From: Yinghuangia seranimata
GTDB lineage: Bacteria; Actinomycetota; Actinomycetes; Streptomycetales; Streptomycetaceae
Direction of reading: 5' to 3'
DNA: 64,000 nucleotides
Assembly (NCBI RefSeq): GCF_029953285.1
Contig: NZ_JASAOI010000020.1
Location: 1-64,000, forward strand
This document shows positions 39,690-48,243 of this stretch, piece after piece. The position numbers and the translations under genes are program-made. Numbering within the stretch: the stretch's first letter is position 1; each line of letters begins with the position of its first letter. The notes below the pieces were generated by a model that did no database searches, had not been told where the DNA came from, and was given only the letters and a program-made list of their open reading frames with translations.

Positions 39690-40452
39690 ACACGTCCTCG
39701 AAGCCCACGGCGTCAGCGTCGCGTTCGGCGGCGTCAAGGCGGTCGACGAGGTCTCGGTCGCCGTCGGCGAAGGCCAGGTCGTCGGCGTCATCGGGCCCAA
39801 CGGCAGCGGCAAGACCACGCTGCTCAACGCGCTCACGGGCGTCGTCCCCGCACACGGGGTGCTCATGGTCGACAGGCGCCGCGTCCGGCTGGGGGCGCCC
39901 GAACGGCCGCGCCGCGCAGGGCTGGTGCGGATGTTCCAACAGCCGCAGCCCTACCGCGCGCTCACCTGCCAGGAGAACGTGCTCGTCGCGACCCCGGACC
40001 GACGGGCCCGCGGGCTCACCGGGGCCTGGCTGCTGCGGCCGCGCATGCTGCGGGTCGAACGGGCCCGCTGGGCCTCGGCGTCCGCCGCCCTCGACCGGGT
40101 GGGGCTCGCCGCGAAGGCGCAGGTGTCGGCGGCCTTTCTGACGTACGGCGAACAGCGACTCCTGGACATCGCCCGCGGCATCGCCGCCGGCCCGCGCGTA
40201 CTGATGCTCGACGAGCCCAGTGCGGGACTGAACGACCAGGAGACGCACGCCCTGCTCGTCCTGCTCCGCTCGGTCGCCGCCGACGGCGTCGCGCTCCTGG
40301 TGATCGACCACAAGATCGACTTCATCGACGCGCTGTGCGACCGCATCACCGTGCTGGAAACCGGCCGCGTCGTCGCCGAAGGCACGCCGGCCCAGGTATG
40401 GAAGGACCGCCGCGTGATGGACGCCTACTTGGGGACGGCCCAGGATGCTTGA
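39682..40452 (+). CDS. LivG-type ABC ATPase
   Basis: A 256-residue ATP-binding subunit. Walker A is GVIGPNGSGKTTLLNAL, the Q-loop lies in LVRMFQQPQPYRALTCQENV, the signature region is LTYGEQRLLDIARGIA (LTYGEQ, as in LivG), Walker B is LMLDEPSAGLNDQE, and the H-loop is LLVIDHKIDFIDALCD. The C-terminal GRVVAEGTPAQVWKDRRVMD segment, ending in DAYLG, is diagnostic for the Liv-type group. It overlaps the permease gene by 8 bases and the LivF gene by 8 bases, so translation is tightly coupled. It hydrolyses ATP to drive uptake of the ligand delivered by the binding protein. Confidence 0.93.
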   Translation: MPEHVLEAHGVSVAFGGVKAVDEVSVAVGEGQVVGVIGPNGSGKTTLLNALTGVVPAHGVLMVDRRRVRLGAPERPRRAGLVRMFQQPQPYRALTCQENVLVATPDRRARGLTGAWLLRPRMLRVERARWASASAALDRVGLAAKAQVSAAFLTYGEQRLLDIARGIAAGPRVLMLDEPSAGLNDQETHALLVLLRSVAADGVALLVIDHKIDFIDALCDRITVLETGRVVAEGTPAQVWKDRRVMDAYLGTAQDA

Positions 40453-41155
40453 ACTCACCGGACTCACCGTCGACTACGGCACCACGCGCGCCGTAAGCGG
40501 CCTCGACCTGAGCGTCTCCGCCGGCGAGGCCGTCGCCCTCCTCGGGCCCAACGGCGCCGGCAAGACCTCGACGCTGCACGCGATTTCGGGGCTCGTGCCG
40601 GTGCGCGGCACCGTGCGGTTCGACGGGACGGACATCACCGGGCACGACCCGGCGGCGATCGCGCGGCGCGGGCTCATCCACGTCCCCGAGGGGCGGCGGG
40701 TGTTCCCGACCCTGAGCGTGCACGAGAACCTGCTCATGGGCCGCATCGCCGCGGCGGGCCGGCACGGCTGGACCGAGGACGACGTCTACAGCCTGCTGCC
40801 CGCCCTCGTGCCGCTCCGCGACCGAGCCGGATACGCACTCTCCGGCGGCGAACAACAGATGGTCGCGATCGGGCGTGCCCTGGTGTCCGCCCCACGCATG
40901 CTGCTCCTCGACGAACCCTCCCTCGGGCTCGCACCCGTCATCGTCCGCGCGGTGTACGACGCCCTCGCGCAGATCGCCGCCGACGTACCGGTCCTCGTCG
41001 TCGAACAGAACACCGTAGAGGCCCTCCGCCTGTGCAGCCGCGGCTACGTCCTGACCGCCGGCCGCCTGGCCCTCGCCGGAACCGCCGCCGAACTCGGCGA
41101 CCGCGAATCCCTGCTCGCTTCCTTCCTGGGAACACGTGATGCGGCGCACGCCTAG
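40445..41155 (+). CDS. LivF-type ABC ATPase
   Basis: A 236-residue ATP-binding subunit paired with the LivG-type protein. Walker A is ALLGPNGAGKTSTLHAI, the Q-loop/LivF motif is RGLIHVPEGRRVFPTLSVHE, the signature is ALSGGEQQMVAIGRAL, and Walker B is LLLDEPSLGLAPVIV. LVVEQNTVEALRLCSRGYVL contains the LivF-type Glu-Gln in place of the H-loop His. It ends the transporter operon, followed by the mazG-like relic and a new gene. It overlaps the LivG gene by 8 bases. No separate promoter is evident. Confidence 0.93.
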   Translation: MLELTGLTVDYGTTRAVSGLDLSVSAGEAVALLGPNGAGKTSTLHAISGLVPVRGTVRFDGTDITGHDPAAIARRGLIHVPEGRRVFPTLSVHENLLMGRIAAAGRHGWTEDDVYSLLPALVPLRDRAGYALSGGEQQMVAIGRALVSAPRMLLLDEPSLGLAPVIVRAVYDALAQIAADVPVLVVEQNTVEALRLCSRGYVLTAGRLALAGTAAELGDRESLLASFLGTRDAAHA

Positions 41156-41239
41156 GAAGACCGAGGGGCCCGTCCAGTCGCTGGGGGGCGACTGACAGGC
41201 CAGGAGGCCCGGCGGCGTCCTCGTCCGATGCCGAGCCGC

Positions 41240-41303
41240 CGCCGGGCCCCCGCCAGGTAGGCGAACACGTCTGCGAACCTCCTCCCAGACGTGTTCGCCT
41301 ACC
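41240..41303 (-). pseudogene. Relic of a MazG-like pyrophosphatase gene (frameshifted fragment)
   Basis: On the minus strand this segment encodes GEHVWEEV and then, after one extra base, ADVFAYLAGA, matching the metal-binding helix AEHVREEVADVFAYLLG of the intact MazG-like protein at 42097-42447. Identity at DNA level with that gene (42207-42253) is roughly 80% over about 47 bases by eye. No start, stop or rest of the gene remains. The segment is also a perfect 18-bp inverted repeat (41256-41273 with 41286-41303), so it may now act as a terminator for the transporter operon. The relic reading is inference from short similarity. Confidence 0.4.
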
Positions 41304-41344
41304 CACCCCGAGGATCTGCCGGGGAAACCACGACAGGAGCGTTC

Positions 41345-42079
41345 ATGCCCATCACCACGCTGCAGATTCCCACCGCGGACGGCCACGCCGACGGCTTCGC
41401 GGCTTTTCCCGACCACGGCGAACGGCACCCCGGGGTGCTCATGTACGCGGACGGCTTCGGTATCCGTCCCGTAGTGCGGGAGTTGGCCCTCGAGCTGGCC
41501 GGGCACGGGTACTACGTACTCGTCCCCAACGTGTTCTACCGGCACGGCCCGGCCCCGTTGATCGAACTTCCCGCGCATGTCGGAGACGACGTCCGTCCCA
41601 AGCTCTTGGCCAAGGTGATGCCGTTGATTCAGGCGCACACCGTCGAACGCATCGTGAGTGATGCCGACGCTTACCTCAGGTTCCTCGCCGGCCGACCCGA
41701 GGTCGCCGCCGGGCCGATCGCGGTGACGGGCTACTGCATCGGCGGTCTGCTGGCCACGCGTACCGCCGCGGCCTATCCGGATCAGGTGGCCGCTGTCGCC
41801 GCGTTCCACGCTCCCGTGGGTGCGGACGGGCCCGAGGCCTTCAAAGCGATCACGGCCGAGGTCCACTTCGGCCACGCCGCAAGCGACCTGACACCCGAGG
41901 CCTTGGGCGAGCTCAACCGAGCCTTGGACGCCGCGAAGCTCGACTACACCTCGGAGATCTACCCCGGCACGGTCCACGGCTTCACCATGTCCGACACCGA
42001 CGCCTTCGACCCCGCCGGACTGCGGCGCCACTGGGACAGCCTGATTCCGCTGCTCGACCGCACCCTGTCCGGCAGCTAG
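41345..42079 (+). CDS. Dienelactone hydrolase family protein
   Basis: A 244-residue alpha/beta hydrolase. The strand and nucleophile elbow are IAVTGYCIGGLLATRTA (Cys nucleophile, G-x-C-x-G, as in dienelactone hydrolase), the Asp is probably in the FGHAASDLTPEALGELN loop, and the His is in YPGTVHGFTMSDTDAF. The N-terminal PGVLMYADGFGIRPVVRELA segment matches the family. DLH enzymes open lactone rings in aromatic degradation, but many relatives have other ester substrates. The ATG at 41345 has AGGAG at good spacing. Third codon positions are less GC-biased than in neighbouring genes, suggesting more recent acquisition. It is bounded by the 41256-41303 hairpin upstream and the convergent MazG-like gene downstream. 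Confidence 0.88.
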   Translation: MPITTLQIPTADGHADGFAAFPDHGERHPGVLMYADGFGIRPVVRELALELAGHGYYVLVPNVFYRHGPAPLIELPAHVGDDVRPKLLAKVMPLIQAHTVERIVSDADAYLRFLAGRPEVAAGPIAVTGYCIGGLLATRTAAAYPDQVAAVAAFHAPVGADGPEAFKAITAEVHFGHAASDLTPEALGELNRALDAAKLDYTSEIYPGTVHGFTMSDTDAFDPAGLRRHWDSLIPLLDRTLSGS

Positions 42080-42096
42080 CGGGCGCCGCCCGTGGG

Positions 42097-42447
42097 TCAG
42101 TTCTCCGGTGGGGGCTGAGGGGCGGGGTGTTTGGTGGCGTTCTTGATGATTTTGTCGCGGAGGGCTTGGGCGAGGTCGATGTCGAGGGTGTCGCAGACGC
42201 CGAGGAGGTAGGCGAAGACGTCGGCGACCTCTTCGCGGACGTGTTCGGCGACGTCGGGGTTGGCCATGACGTCGGCGGCCTGGTCGGGGGTGAGCCATTG
42301 GAAGATCTCCACCAGCTCGGAGGCCTCGACGCTCAGGGCCATGACCAGGTTCTTCGGCGAGTGGTACGGCTGCCAGCCGCGCTCCTCGGTGAACCGGCGC
42401 AGCGCCAGGGTGAGCTCTCGGATCGGGTCCGGGGCGGGAGATGTCAT
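42097..42447 (-). CDS. MazG-like nucleotide pyrophosphatase
   Basis: A 116-residue all-alpha NTP pyrophosphatase of the MazG/dCTPase type. Metal-binding acidic motifs are clear: LSVEASELVEIFQWLTPD (E-x2-E) and VREEVADVFAYLLGVCDTLD (E-E-x2-D). The TERGWQPYHSPKNLVMAL lead-in and the C-terminal LRDKIIKNATKHP are typical of actinomycete versions. Such proteins hydrolyse non-canonical or excess NTPs to NMP and pyrophosphate. The ATG at 42447 is chosen over an upstream in-frame start (42519) that would run into the exonuclease III promoter region. It is divergent from the exonuclease III gene, so the two share a short control region; both have nucleic-acid-hygiene roles. Confidence 0.9.
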   Translation of the reverse strand: MTSPAPDPIRELTLALRRFTEERGWQPYHSPKNLVMALSVEASELVEIFQWLTPDQAADVMANPDVAEHVREEVADVFAYLLGVCDTLDIDLAQALRDKIIKNATKHPAPQPPPEN

Positions 42448-42539
42448 GGCGACCAGTGTGCCGTCACCCGGCGGTGTCGGTCCGGCGGGGGAGAATGGGT
42501 GGGTCGGACGTACGCACATGGAAGGTCGGTCACGGTCGC

Positions 42540-43319
42540 ATGAGGGTCGCCACCTGGAACATCAACTCCGTCGGGGCCAGGCTGCCGCGTCTGCTGCAGT
42601 GGCTGGAAGGCGCCGCGCCCGATGTGGTGTGCCTGCAGGAGCTCAAGTGCGCCGCCGACGCGTTCCCGTTCGAGGCCGTGCAGGAGCTCGGGTACGAGGT
42701 CGCCGCGCACGGTGACGGGCGCTGGAACGGCGTGGCGATCCTGTCCAAGGTCGGCATCGACGACGTCGTCCGCGGGCTGGACGCCGGCCCCGACTACGAG
42801 GGCGTCCAGGAGACGCGCGCGATCAGTGCCACGTGCGGCCCGGTGCGGGTGTGGTCGGTGTACGTGCCGAACGGCCGCGAGGTCGCCCACGCGCACTACG
42901 CGTACAAGCTGGAGTGGCTCGCGGCGCTGCGCACGGCGGTCGTCGCCGACGCGGCGGCCGACCGGCCGTTCGCGGTGCTCGGCGACTACAACGTCGCGCC
43001 CACCGACCAGGACGTGTGGGACATCAGCCTGTTCGAGGGCGCCACGCATGTGAGCGCGCAGGAGCGGGCGGCGCTCGCCGAGCTGGAGAAGGCCGGGCTC
43101 GCGGAGGTCATGCCGCGCGCGCTCAAGTACGACGTGCCGTTCACCTTCTGGGACTACCGCGACCTCGGGTTCCCGAAGAACAAGGGCATGCGTATCGACC
43201 TGGTGCTCGGCAACCCGGCGTTCAACGCGGCGGTCACGGACTCTTACGTCGACCGCGAGGCGCGGAAGGGCAAGGGGACTTCGGACCACGCCCCCGTCGT
43301 GGTGGATCTGGACCTGTAG
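42540..43319 (+). CDS. xth: Exodeoxyribonuclease III (Xth family)
   Basis: A 259-residue DNA-repair nuclease of the exonuclease III/AP endonuclease family. Motifs in order: MRVATWNINSVGARLPRLLQ, VVCLQELKCAADAF (catalytic Glu), RVWSVYVPNGREVAHAHYAY, VLGDYNVAPTDQDVWD (Asp/Asn), NKGMRIDLVLGN and the final TSDHAPVVVDLDL (Asp/His). It cuts abasic sites and degrades DNA from 3' ends. The ATG at 42540 is the natural start (MRVATWNIN); its Shine-Dalgarno is distant (GGAAGG about 15 bases upstream). It is divergent from the MazG-like gene and followed by a strong bidirectional terminator. Confidence 0.93.
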   Translation: MRVATWNINSVGARLPRLLQWLEGAAPDVVCLQELKCAADAFPFEAVQELGYEVAAHGDGRWNGVAILSKVGIDDVVRGLDAGPDYEGVQETRAISATCGPVRVWSVYVPNGREVAHAHYAYKLEWLAALRTAVVADAAADRPFAVLGDYNVAPTDQDVWDISLFEGATHVSAQERAALAELEKAGLAEVMPRALKYDVPFTFWDYRDLGFPKNKGMRIDLVLGNPAFNAAVTDSYVDREARKGKGTSDHAPVVVDLDL

Positions 43320-43329
43320 AAGACATGAA

Positions 43330-43363
43330 GACGCCCGGGGCCGTTTGCGCGGCTCCGGGCGTC
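43330..43363. terminator. Bidirectional terminator
   Basis: gacgcccggggccg (43330-43343) pairs with cggctccgggcgtc (43350-43363) over 14 bp with one G-T pair; the loop is tttgcg. It lies between convergent exonuclease III and AAA ATPase genes. Confidence 0.78.
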
Positions 43364-43370
43364 GTCGTTG

Positions 43371-44555
<1,185 letters not shown>

Positions 44556-44694
44556 GCCTCGATCATCCGTGCCGTCGGGCCGCGCGTACAGCGGTTTTGC
44601 CGAACCCGCACGTCGCGGCGGACGGCGTCGGGGGCGGAATCGGGTGCGGAACGGGGTGCGGAATCGGCACGACGTCGCCCGCGCCGGTGCGCGC

Positions 44695-45066
44695 TCAGAC
44701 GTCCAGATAGGCGGCGTCCACCGCCGCCACCACCGCGGCCAGCGCCGCGTCGCGGTCGAGCCCCAGGCGTCGGGCCCGCGTCGCGTAGTCCAGTGCCGCG
44801 GCCGACGCCTCGCGCTGCGCGGTGTCGCCGACGGCCGCGATGACGGTGCCGTGCCGGCCGCGGGTCTCGACCACGCCGTCCGCCTCCAGCTCGCGGTACG
44901 CGCGGGCGACCGTGTTGGCGGCGAGCCCCAGTTCGGCGGCCAGACCGCGCACGGTCGGCAGCTTCGTCCCGACCGGCAGCGCACCCTCCCGGGCCAGCTC
45001 GGCGATCCGGGCCCTGACCTGTTCGAACGGCGGGACCGAGGAGTGCGGGTCGACGGTGATCTGCAT
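44695..45066 (-). CDS. GntR-family regulator (YtrA-type)
   Basis: A 123-residue regulator of the short YtrA class. It consists of the winged-helix domain MQITVDPHSSVPPFEQVRAR, IAELAREGALPVGTKLPTVR, GLAAELGLAANTVARAYREL, EADGVVETRGRHGTVIA and a short helical dimerisation tail. YtrA-type proteins usually repress a neighbouring ABC transporter; none is adjacent. Its start is ATG 45066. A short gap separates it from the divergent His-rich gene at 45196, so it may regulate that gene, perhaps in response to metal or antibiotic stress (inference). Confidence 0.87.
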   Translation of the reverse strand: MQITVDPHSSVPPFEQVRARIAELAREGALPVGTKLPTVRGLAAELGLAANTVARAYRELEADGVVETRGRHGTVIAAVGDTAQREASAAALDYATRARRLGLDRDAALAAVVAAVDAAYLDV

Positions 45067-45195
45067 GGCCGCAAGTGTGACGCACCGGCCCCGCGCGGGC
45101 GGCGCGGCGCGTTGCCCGCGTGTCCCATACCCGGATGAATCGTTCCCTGACTACCGGAGCGAGCGGTAATCCCAACCAGGATCGGGGAGCGACGC

Positions 45196-45498
45196 ATGGG
45201 CAGCGCGGTCGAGCACGAGGAGCACGTTCACCACAACCACGAGCACGGCGACGGCTGCGGGCACGTCGCGGTGCCGCACGGCGACCACATCGACTACGTG
45301 CACGACGGGCACATCCACCGCGTCCACGACGGCCACACCGACGAGTGCTCGCCGACCGGGCACGCGGTGCACGACGGGCACCACCACGAGCACGGTGACG
45401 GTTGCGGACATGTCGCGGTGCCGCACGGCGACCACGTCGACTACATCCACGACGGACACCGGCACGCGCGCCACGACGGCCACTGGGACGACCACTGA
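45196..45498 (+). CDS. His-rich metal-binding protein with internal duplication
   Basis: A 100-residue protein with 29 histidines, plus Cys and Asp. Two near-identical halves carry HEHGDGCGHVAVPHGDHIDY and HEHGDGCGHVAVPHGDHVDY, each followed by (V/I)HDGH-x-H-x2-HDGH. No membrane segment or signal peptide is present. The composition points to high-capacity binding of zinc, nickel or cobalt in the cytoplasm, as a buffer or metallochaperone, similar to His-rich tails of ZIP/CDF transporters. The ATG at 45196 has GGGGAGCG at good spacing. It is divergent from the GntR gene and 110 bp upstream of the SDR gene; no metal transporter is adjacent. Possible regulation by a zinc sensor (Zur) needs the promoter to be tested. 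Confidence 0.85.
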   Translation: MGSAVEHEEHVHHNHEHGDGCGHVAVPHGDHIDYVHDGHIHRVHDGHTDECSPTGHAVHDGHHHEHGDGCGHVAVPHGDHVDYIHDGHRHARHDGHWDDH

Positions 45499-45608
45499 GC
45501 CGGACGCCGGCGCGGGACCGCCGCAAGTCCGTTCACCCGAGCGCGTAATCCGTTCGCCACAAGGCGAATTCCCTTATTCCGGACGCTGAAGAGGGGCAGT
45601 CTCAGCCC

Positions 45609-46631
45609 ATGGACATTCTGGTGATCGGCGGCTCCCTCTTCCTTGGCCGGAGCATCGTCGAAGAGGCGCTCAAGCGCGGGCACAAGGTGACCACCTTCAA
45701 CCGGGGGCGGACGGGCATCGATGTCCCCGGTGTGGAGGCCGTGCGGGGCGACCGCGAGAACAAGCAGGACCTGGAGCGCCTGGTCGGGGGGCGTTCGTGG
45801 GACGCGGTGATCGACGTCTGCGGGTTCACGCCGCGCGTTGTCGGCGACTCGGTGGCGGCGCTGAACGGTCATGCGCGGGCTTACACGTTCGTCTCCAGCC
45901 TCTCCTCGTACCAGGACTGGCCGACTAAGCGCATCGACGAGTCGTCGCCGCGCAATCCGTGCGCGCCGGACGCCGAGGAGGGCGACGGCGACTACGGGAT
46001 ACTCAAGGCGGGCTGCGAACGCGCCGTCGAGGGCGACTTCGAAGGCCGCACGCTCATCGTCCAGCCGGGCCTGATCCTCGGCCCGTACGAGAACGTCGGC
46101 CGACTGCCGGCGTGGCTGTACCGGATGGCCGAGGGCGGGCGGGTGCTCGCGCCGGGCGACCCCGACCGCGCGATGCAGCTCATCGACTCACGAGACCTCG
46201 CCGCGTTCACCCTCGACCGCACCGAGGCCGGCGCCGAAGGCCGGTACGTCGTCAGCGGTTCGCCCGCGAACACGACGATGGGCGACTGGCTCGCCGACTG
46301 TGTCGAGGCCACCGGGTCGGACGCCGAACTGGTCTGGGTCGACGACGAGTTCCTGCTCGAGCACGGCGTCGAGCCGTGGAGCGAACTCCCCCTGTGGGCC
46401 CCGGCGAGCGACGACTTCGCGGGCGTATGGCTGCCGGACCCGTCGAAGGCGCTCGCCGACGGCCTCGTGTGCCGCCCGGTCCGCGAGACGGTGCGCGACA
46501 CGTGGGCATGGCTGAAGGCGGCCGGCATGCCGACCGACCTCCCGCGCTACCGAGGCCACCAGATCCAGCAGGGCATCAACCGCGAGAAGGAACGCGCAAT
46601 CCTGGCGGCCTGGGACGAGCGGTCGGCCTGA
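45609..46631 (+). CDS. NAD(P)-binding epimerase/reductase (extended SDR)
   Basis: A 340-residue extended short-chain dehydrogenase/epimerase-like protein. The N-terminal nucleotide motif is MDILVIGGSLFLGRSIVEEA (G-G-S-x-F-L-G form), followed by VTTFNRGRTGIDVPGVEAVR, DAVIDVCGFTPRVVGDSVAA, and FVSSLSSYQDWPTKRIDESS. The YGILKAGCERAVE segment takes the place of the usual YxxxK. The C-terminal region is longer and divergent (VDDEFLLEHGVEPWSELPLW). Such proteins are often annotated NAD-dependent epimerase or reductase; the substrate is unknown. The ATG at 45609 begins right at the first strand. It ends just before the 28-bp tandem repeat. Confidence 0.88.
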   Translation: MDILVIGGSLFLGRSIVEEALKRGHKVTTFNRGRTGIDVPGVEAVRGDRENKQDLERLVGGRSWDAVIDVCGFTPRVVGDSVAALNGHARAYTFVSSLSSYQDWPTKRIDESSPRNPCAPDAEEGDGDYGILKAGCERAVEGDFEGRTLIVQPGLILGPYENVGRLPAWLYRMAEGGRVLAPGDPDRAMQLIDSRDLAAFTLDRTEAGAEGRYVVSGSPANTTMGDWLADCVEATGSDAELVWVDDEFLLEHGVEPWSELPLWAPASDDFAGVWLPDPSKALADGLVCRPVRETVRDTWAWLKAAGMPTDLPRYRGHQIQQGINREKERAILAAWDERSA

Positions 46632-46633
46632 CG

Positions 46634-46689
46634 CTGTGGGGCCAGAGGGGAACCTGACGGACTGTGGGGCCAGAGGGGAACCTGACGGA
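46634..46689. repeat. 28-bp perfect tandem duplication
   Basis: Two identical 28-base units (46634-46661 and 46662-46689), each beginning CTGTGGGGCCAGAGGGGAAC and ending CTGACGGA, lie just after the SDR stop codon. It is non-coding. It looks like recent slippage or duplication; no regulatory role is apparent. Confidence 0.85.
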
Positions 46690-46775
46690 GTAGGGCGCGC
46701 GCGATGGGCCTGACGCCGAACGGACAAGGCGGGGGAGAGCCACGGGGCGTTCCGCGCTGCTGAAGTGCGGTTGAG

Positions 46776-46841
46776 TTCACACGCTCACGCGTTCACGCTC
46801 ACGCGTTCACGCTCACGCGTTCACGCTCACGCGTTCACGCG
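46776..46841. repeat. 14-bp tandem repeats TTCACGCTCACGCG
   Basis: Three perfect copies (46792-46833) of TTCACGCTCACGCG plus an imperfect first copy and a partial last copy. They lie 135-200 bp upstream of the histidine kinase start. The gap 46632-46974 otherwise holds no gene. The repeats might bind a regulator or simply be a slippage tract. Confidence 0.8.
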
Positions 46842-46974
46842 CTGCTCCTCTAGGGCCAGTTCCCCGCCTGCCCTCCCGCCCGCGCGGCGCGCTGACACGC
46901 TCGCGCCCTACTCCTCCCCCCGCGTCGCCCCTTCCCCATCCGCCTTTGCGACCGTCTGTCCGTATCGTTGCCAC

Positions 46975-48243
46975 GTGCGTCCGATACGTCTGCTGGCCGG
47001 GCTTCCCGAGCGGCTTCCCGCGCGGGTGTTCGGGGTGCCCGGGGTGGATCTCACGCTGGCCTTCGTGATGCTGCCGATCCAGTTGGTCGGCGTGTTCATC
47101 GTGTCGGTGCCGGTCTATGTGCTCGACACCGGTGGCGGGCCGCCCTCGCGGCTTGAAGGGCGTGATGTCGACTGGATGGCCTGGTGTCTCCTCGTCGTCG
47201 CAGCGCTCATGCTCGTGTGGAGGACGAAGCGGCCACGGGTCGCGCTGGTCGTGGAGAGCGGCATTCTCGCGGCGTATCTCGCGCGCGGTTACCCGGTCGG
47301 GCCGATCGTGTTGCCGGTCATGATGTGCCTCTACACGACCGCCGCCGCCGGGCGGCGGCGTCGGACGGCGTTGGCGGCGTTGGCGTTCGTCGTCGCGGCG
47401 TGCGGGTTCTGGGTGCCGCGGATCGCTCGGATCCTCGACGCGGCGGCCACGTTCGTCGGCACGGTCACGGTCTTCTACGCGGTCGTGTTGGCGATCTTCG
47501 GCGGGCCGGTGCTGTTCGGCGAGGTCGTCCGTGTGCGGCGGGAGGCCGCTGAGGCGCGGGTGGCGCAGGCGATGCGTGACGCGGAGCGGCGGGTCGCCGA
47601 GGAGCGGTTGCGCATAGCGCGTGAACTGCACGACGTCGTCGCCCACAGCATGGCAGGCATCGCGGTGCAGTCGGCCGCCACGCTGCGGCTGCTCGGCGAC
47701 CCCGACGACGAGGTCCGCGAGGCGCTCACCGCCATCCGTACCGCAAGCCGACAGGCGCTCGGCGAACTGCGGTCCACCGTCGGCATGCTGCGCGACACGG
47801 GCCTCAAGGACACCGACGGGCTCGAACGCCTCGACACGCTGTTGGAGGCGGTCCGCAAGGCCGGCGTGCCGGTCGAGCTCGACCGGTCGGGGGACGAGGT
47901 GCCGCTGCCGCCGGAGACCGGGCACGCGGCGTACCGGATCGTGCAGGAGTCGCTCACCAACGTGCTGCGGCACGCGGGCCACGGCGCGACCGCGCGGGTG
48001 CGCGTCGTGTACGGGGACGGCGACCTGCTCCTCGAAGTCGTCGACGACGGCCCCGGGTTGGCTGACGGCCACGGCGCCGGGCACGGTCTGTCGGGCATGC
48101 GGGAGCGCGCCGAGTCGGTCGGCGGCTCGGTCGTCGCGGGTACGCTGCCGGGCGGCGCGGACGGCGCGGACAGCGCCAAAGCCGGCGGCTTCCGGGTCTC
48201 GGCGCGGCTGCCGCTGACGGGCGTTCGAGGGGAGGCGCGGTGA
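46975..48243 (+). CDS. Two-component sensor histidine kinase (NarL-partner type)
   Basis: A 422-residue membrane kinase of the HisKA_3 class. An N-terminal region of about five membrane segments (VDLTLAFVMLPIQLVGVFIV, MAWCLLVVAALMLVW, FVGTVTVFYAVVLAIFGGPV) is followed by the dimerisation motif RIARELHDVVAHSMAGIAVQ with phospho-acceptor His219. The HATPase_c domain comprises HAAYRIVQESLTNVLRHAGH and VVDDGPGLADGHGAGHGLSG. GTG 46975 is chosen because the protein starts VRPIRLLAGLPERLP; there is no Shine-Dalgarno and leaderless expression is possible. Its stop overlaps the response-regulator start (GTGA), so the two are co-translated. The signal is unknown. Confidence 0.92.
   Translation: MRPIRLLAGLPERLPARVFGVPGVDLTLAFVMLPIQLVGVFIVSVPVYVLDTGGGPPSRLEGRDVDWMAWCLLVVAALMLVWRTKRPRVALVVESGILAAYLARGYPVGPIVLPVMMCLYTTAAAGRRRRTALAALAFVVAACGFWVPRIARILDAAATFVGTVTVFYAVVLAIFGGPVLFGEVVRVRREAAEARVAQAMRDAERRVAEERLRIARELHDVVAHSMAGIAVQSAATLRLLGDPDDEVREALTAIRTASRQALGELRSTVGMLRDTGLKDTDGLERLDTLLEAVRKAGVPVELDRSGDEVPLPPETGHAAYRIVQESLTNVLRHAGHGATARVRVVYGDGDLLLEVVDDGPGLADGHGAGHGLSGMRERAESVGGSVVAGTLPGGADGADSAKAGGFRVSARLPLTGVRGEAR

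Noticed and set aside
46634-46841. Tandem repeats considered as a CRISPR array
   Set aside because: Units are directly adjacent without unique spacers and only two to four copies are present; no cas gene is nearby.
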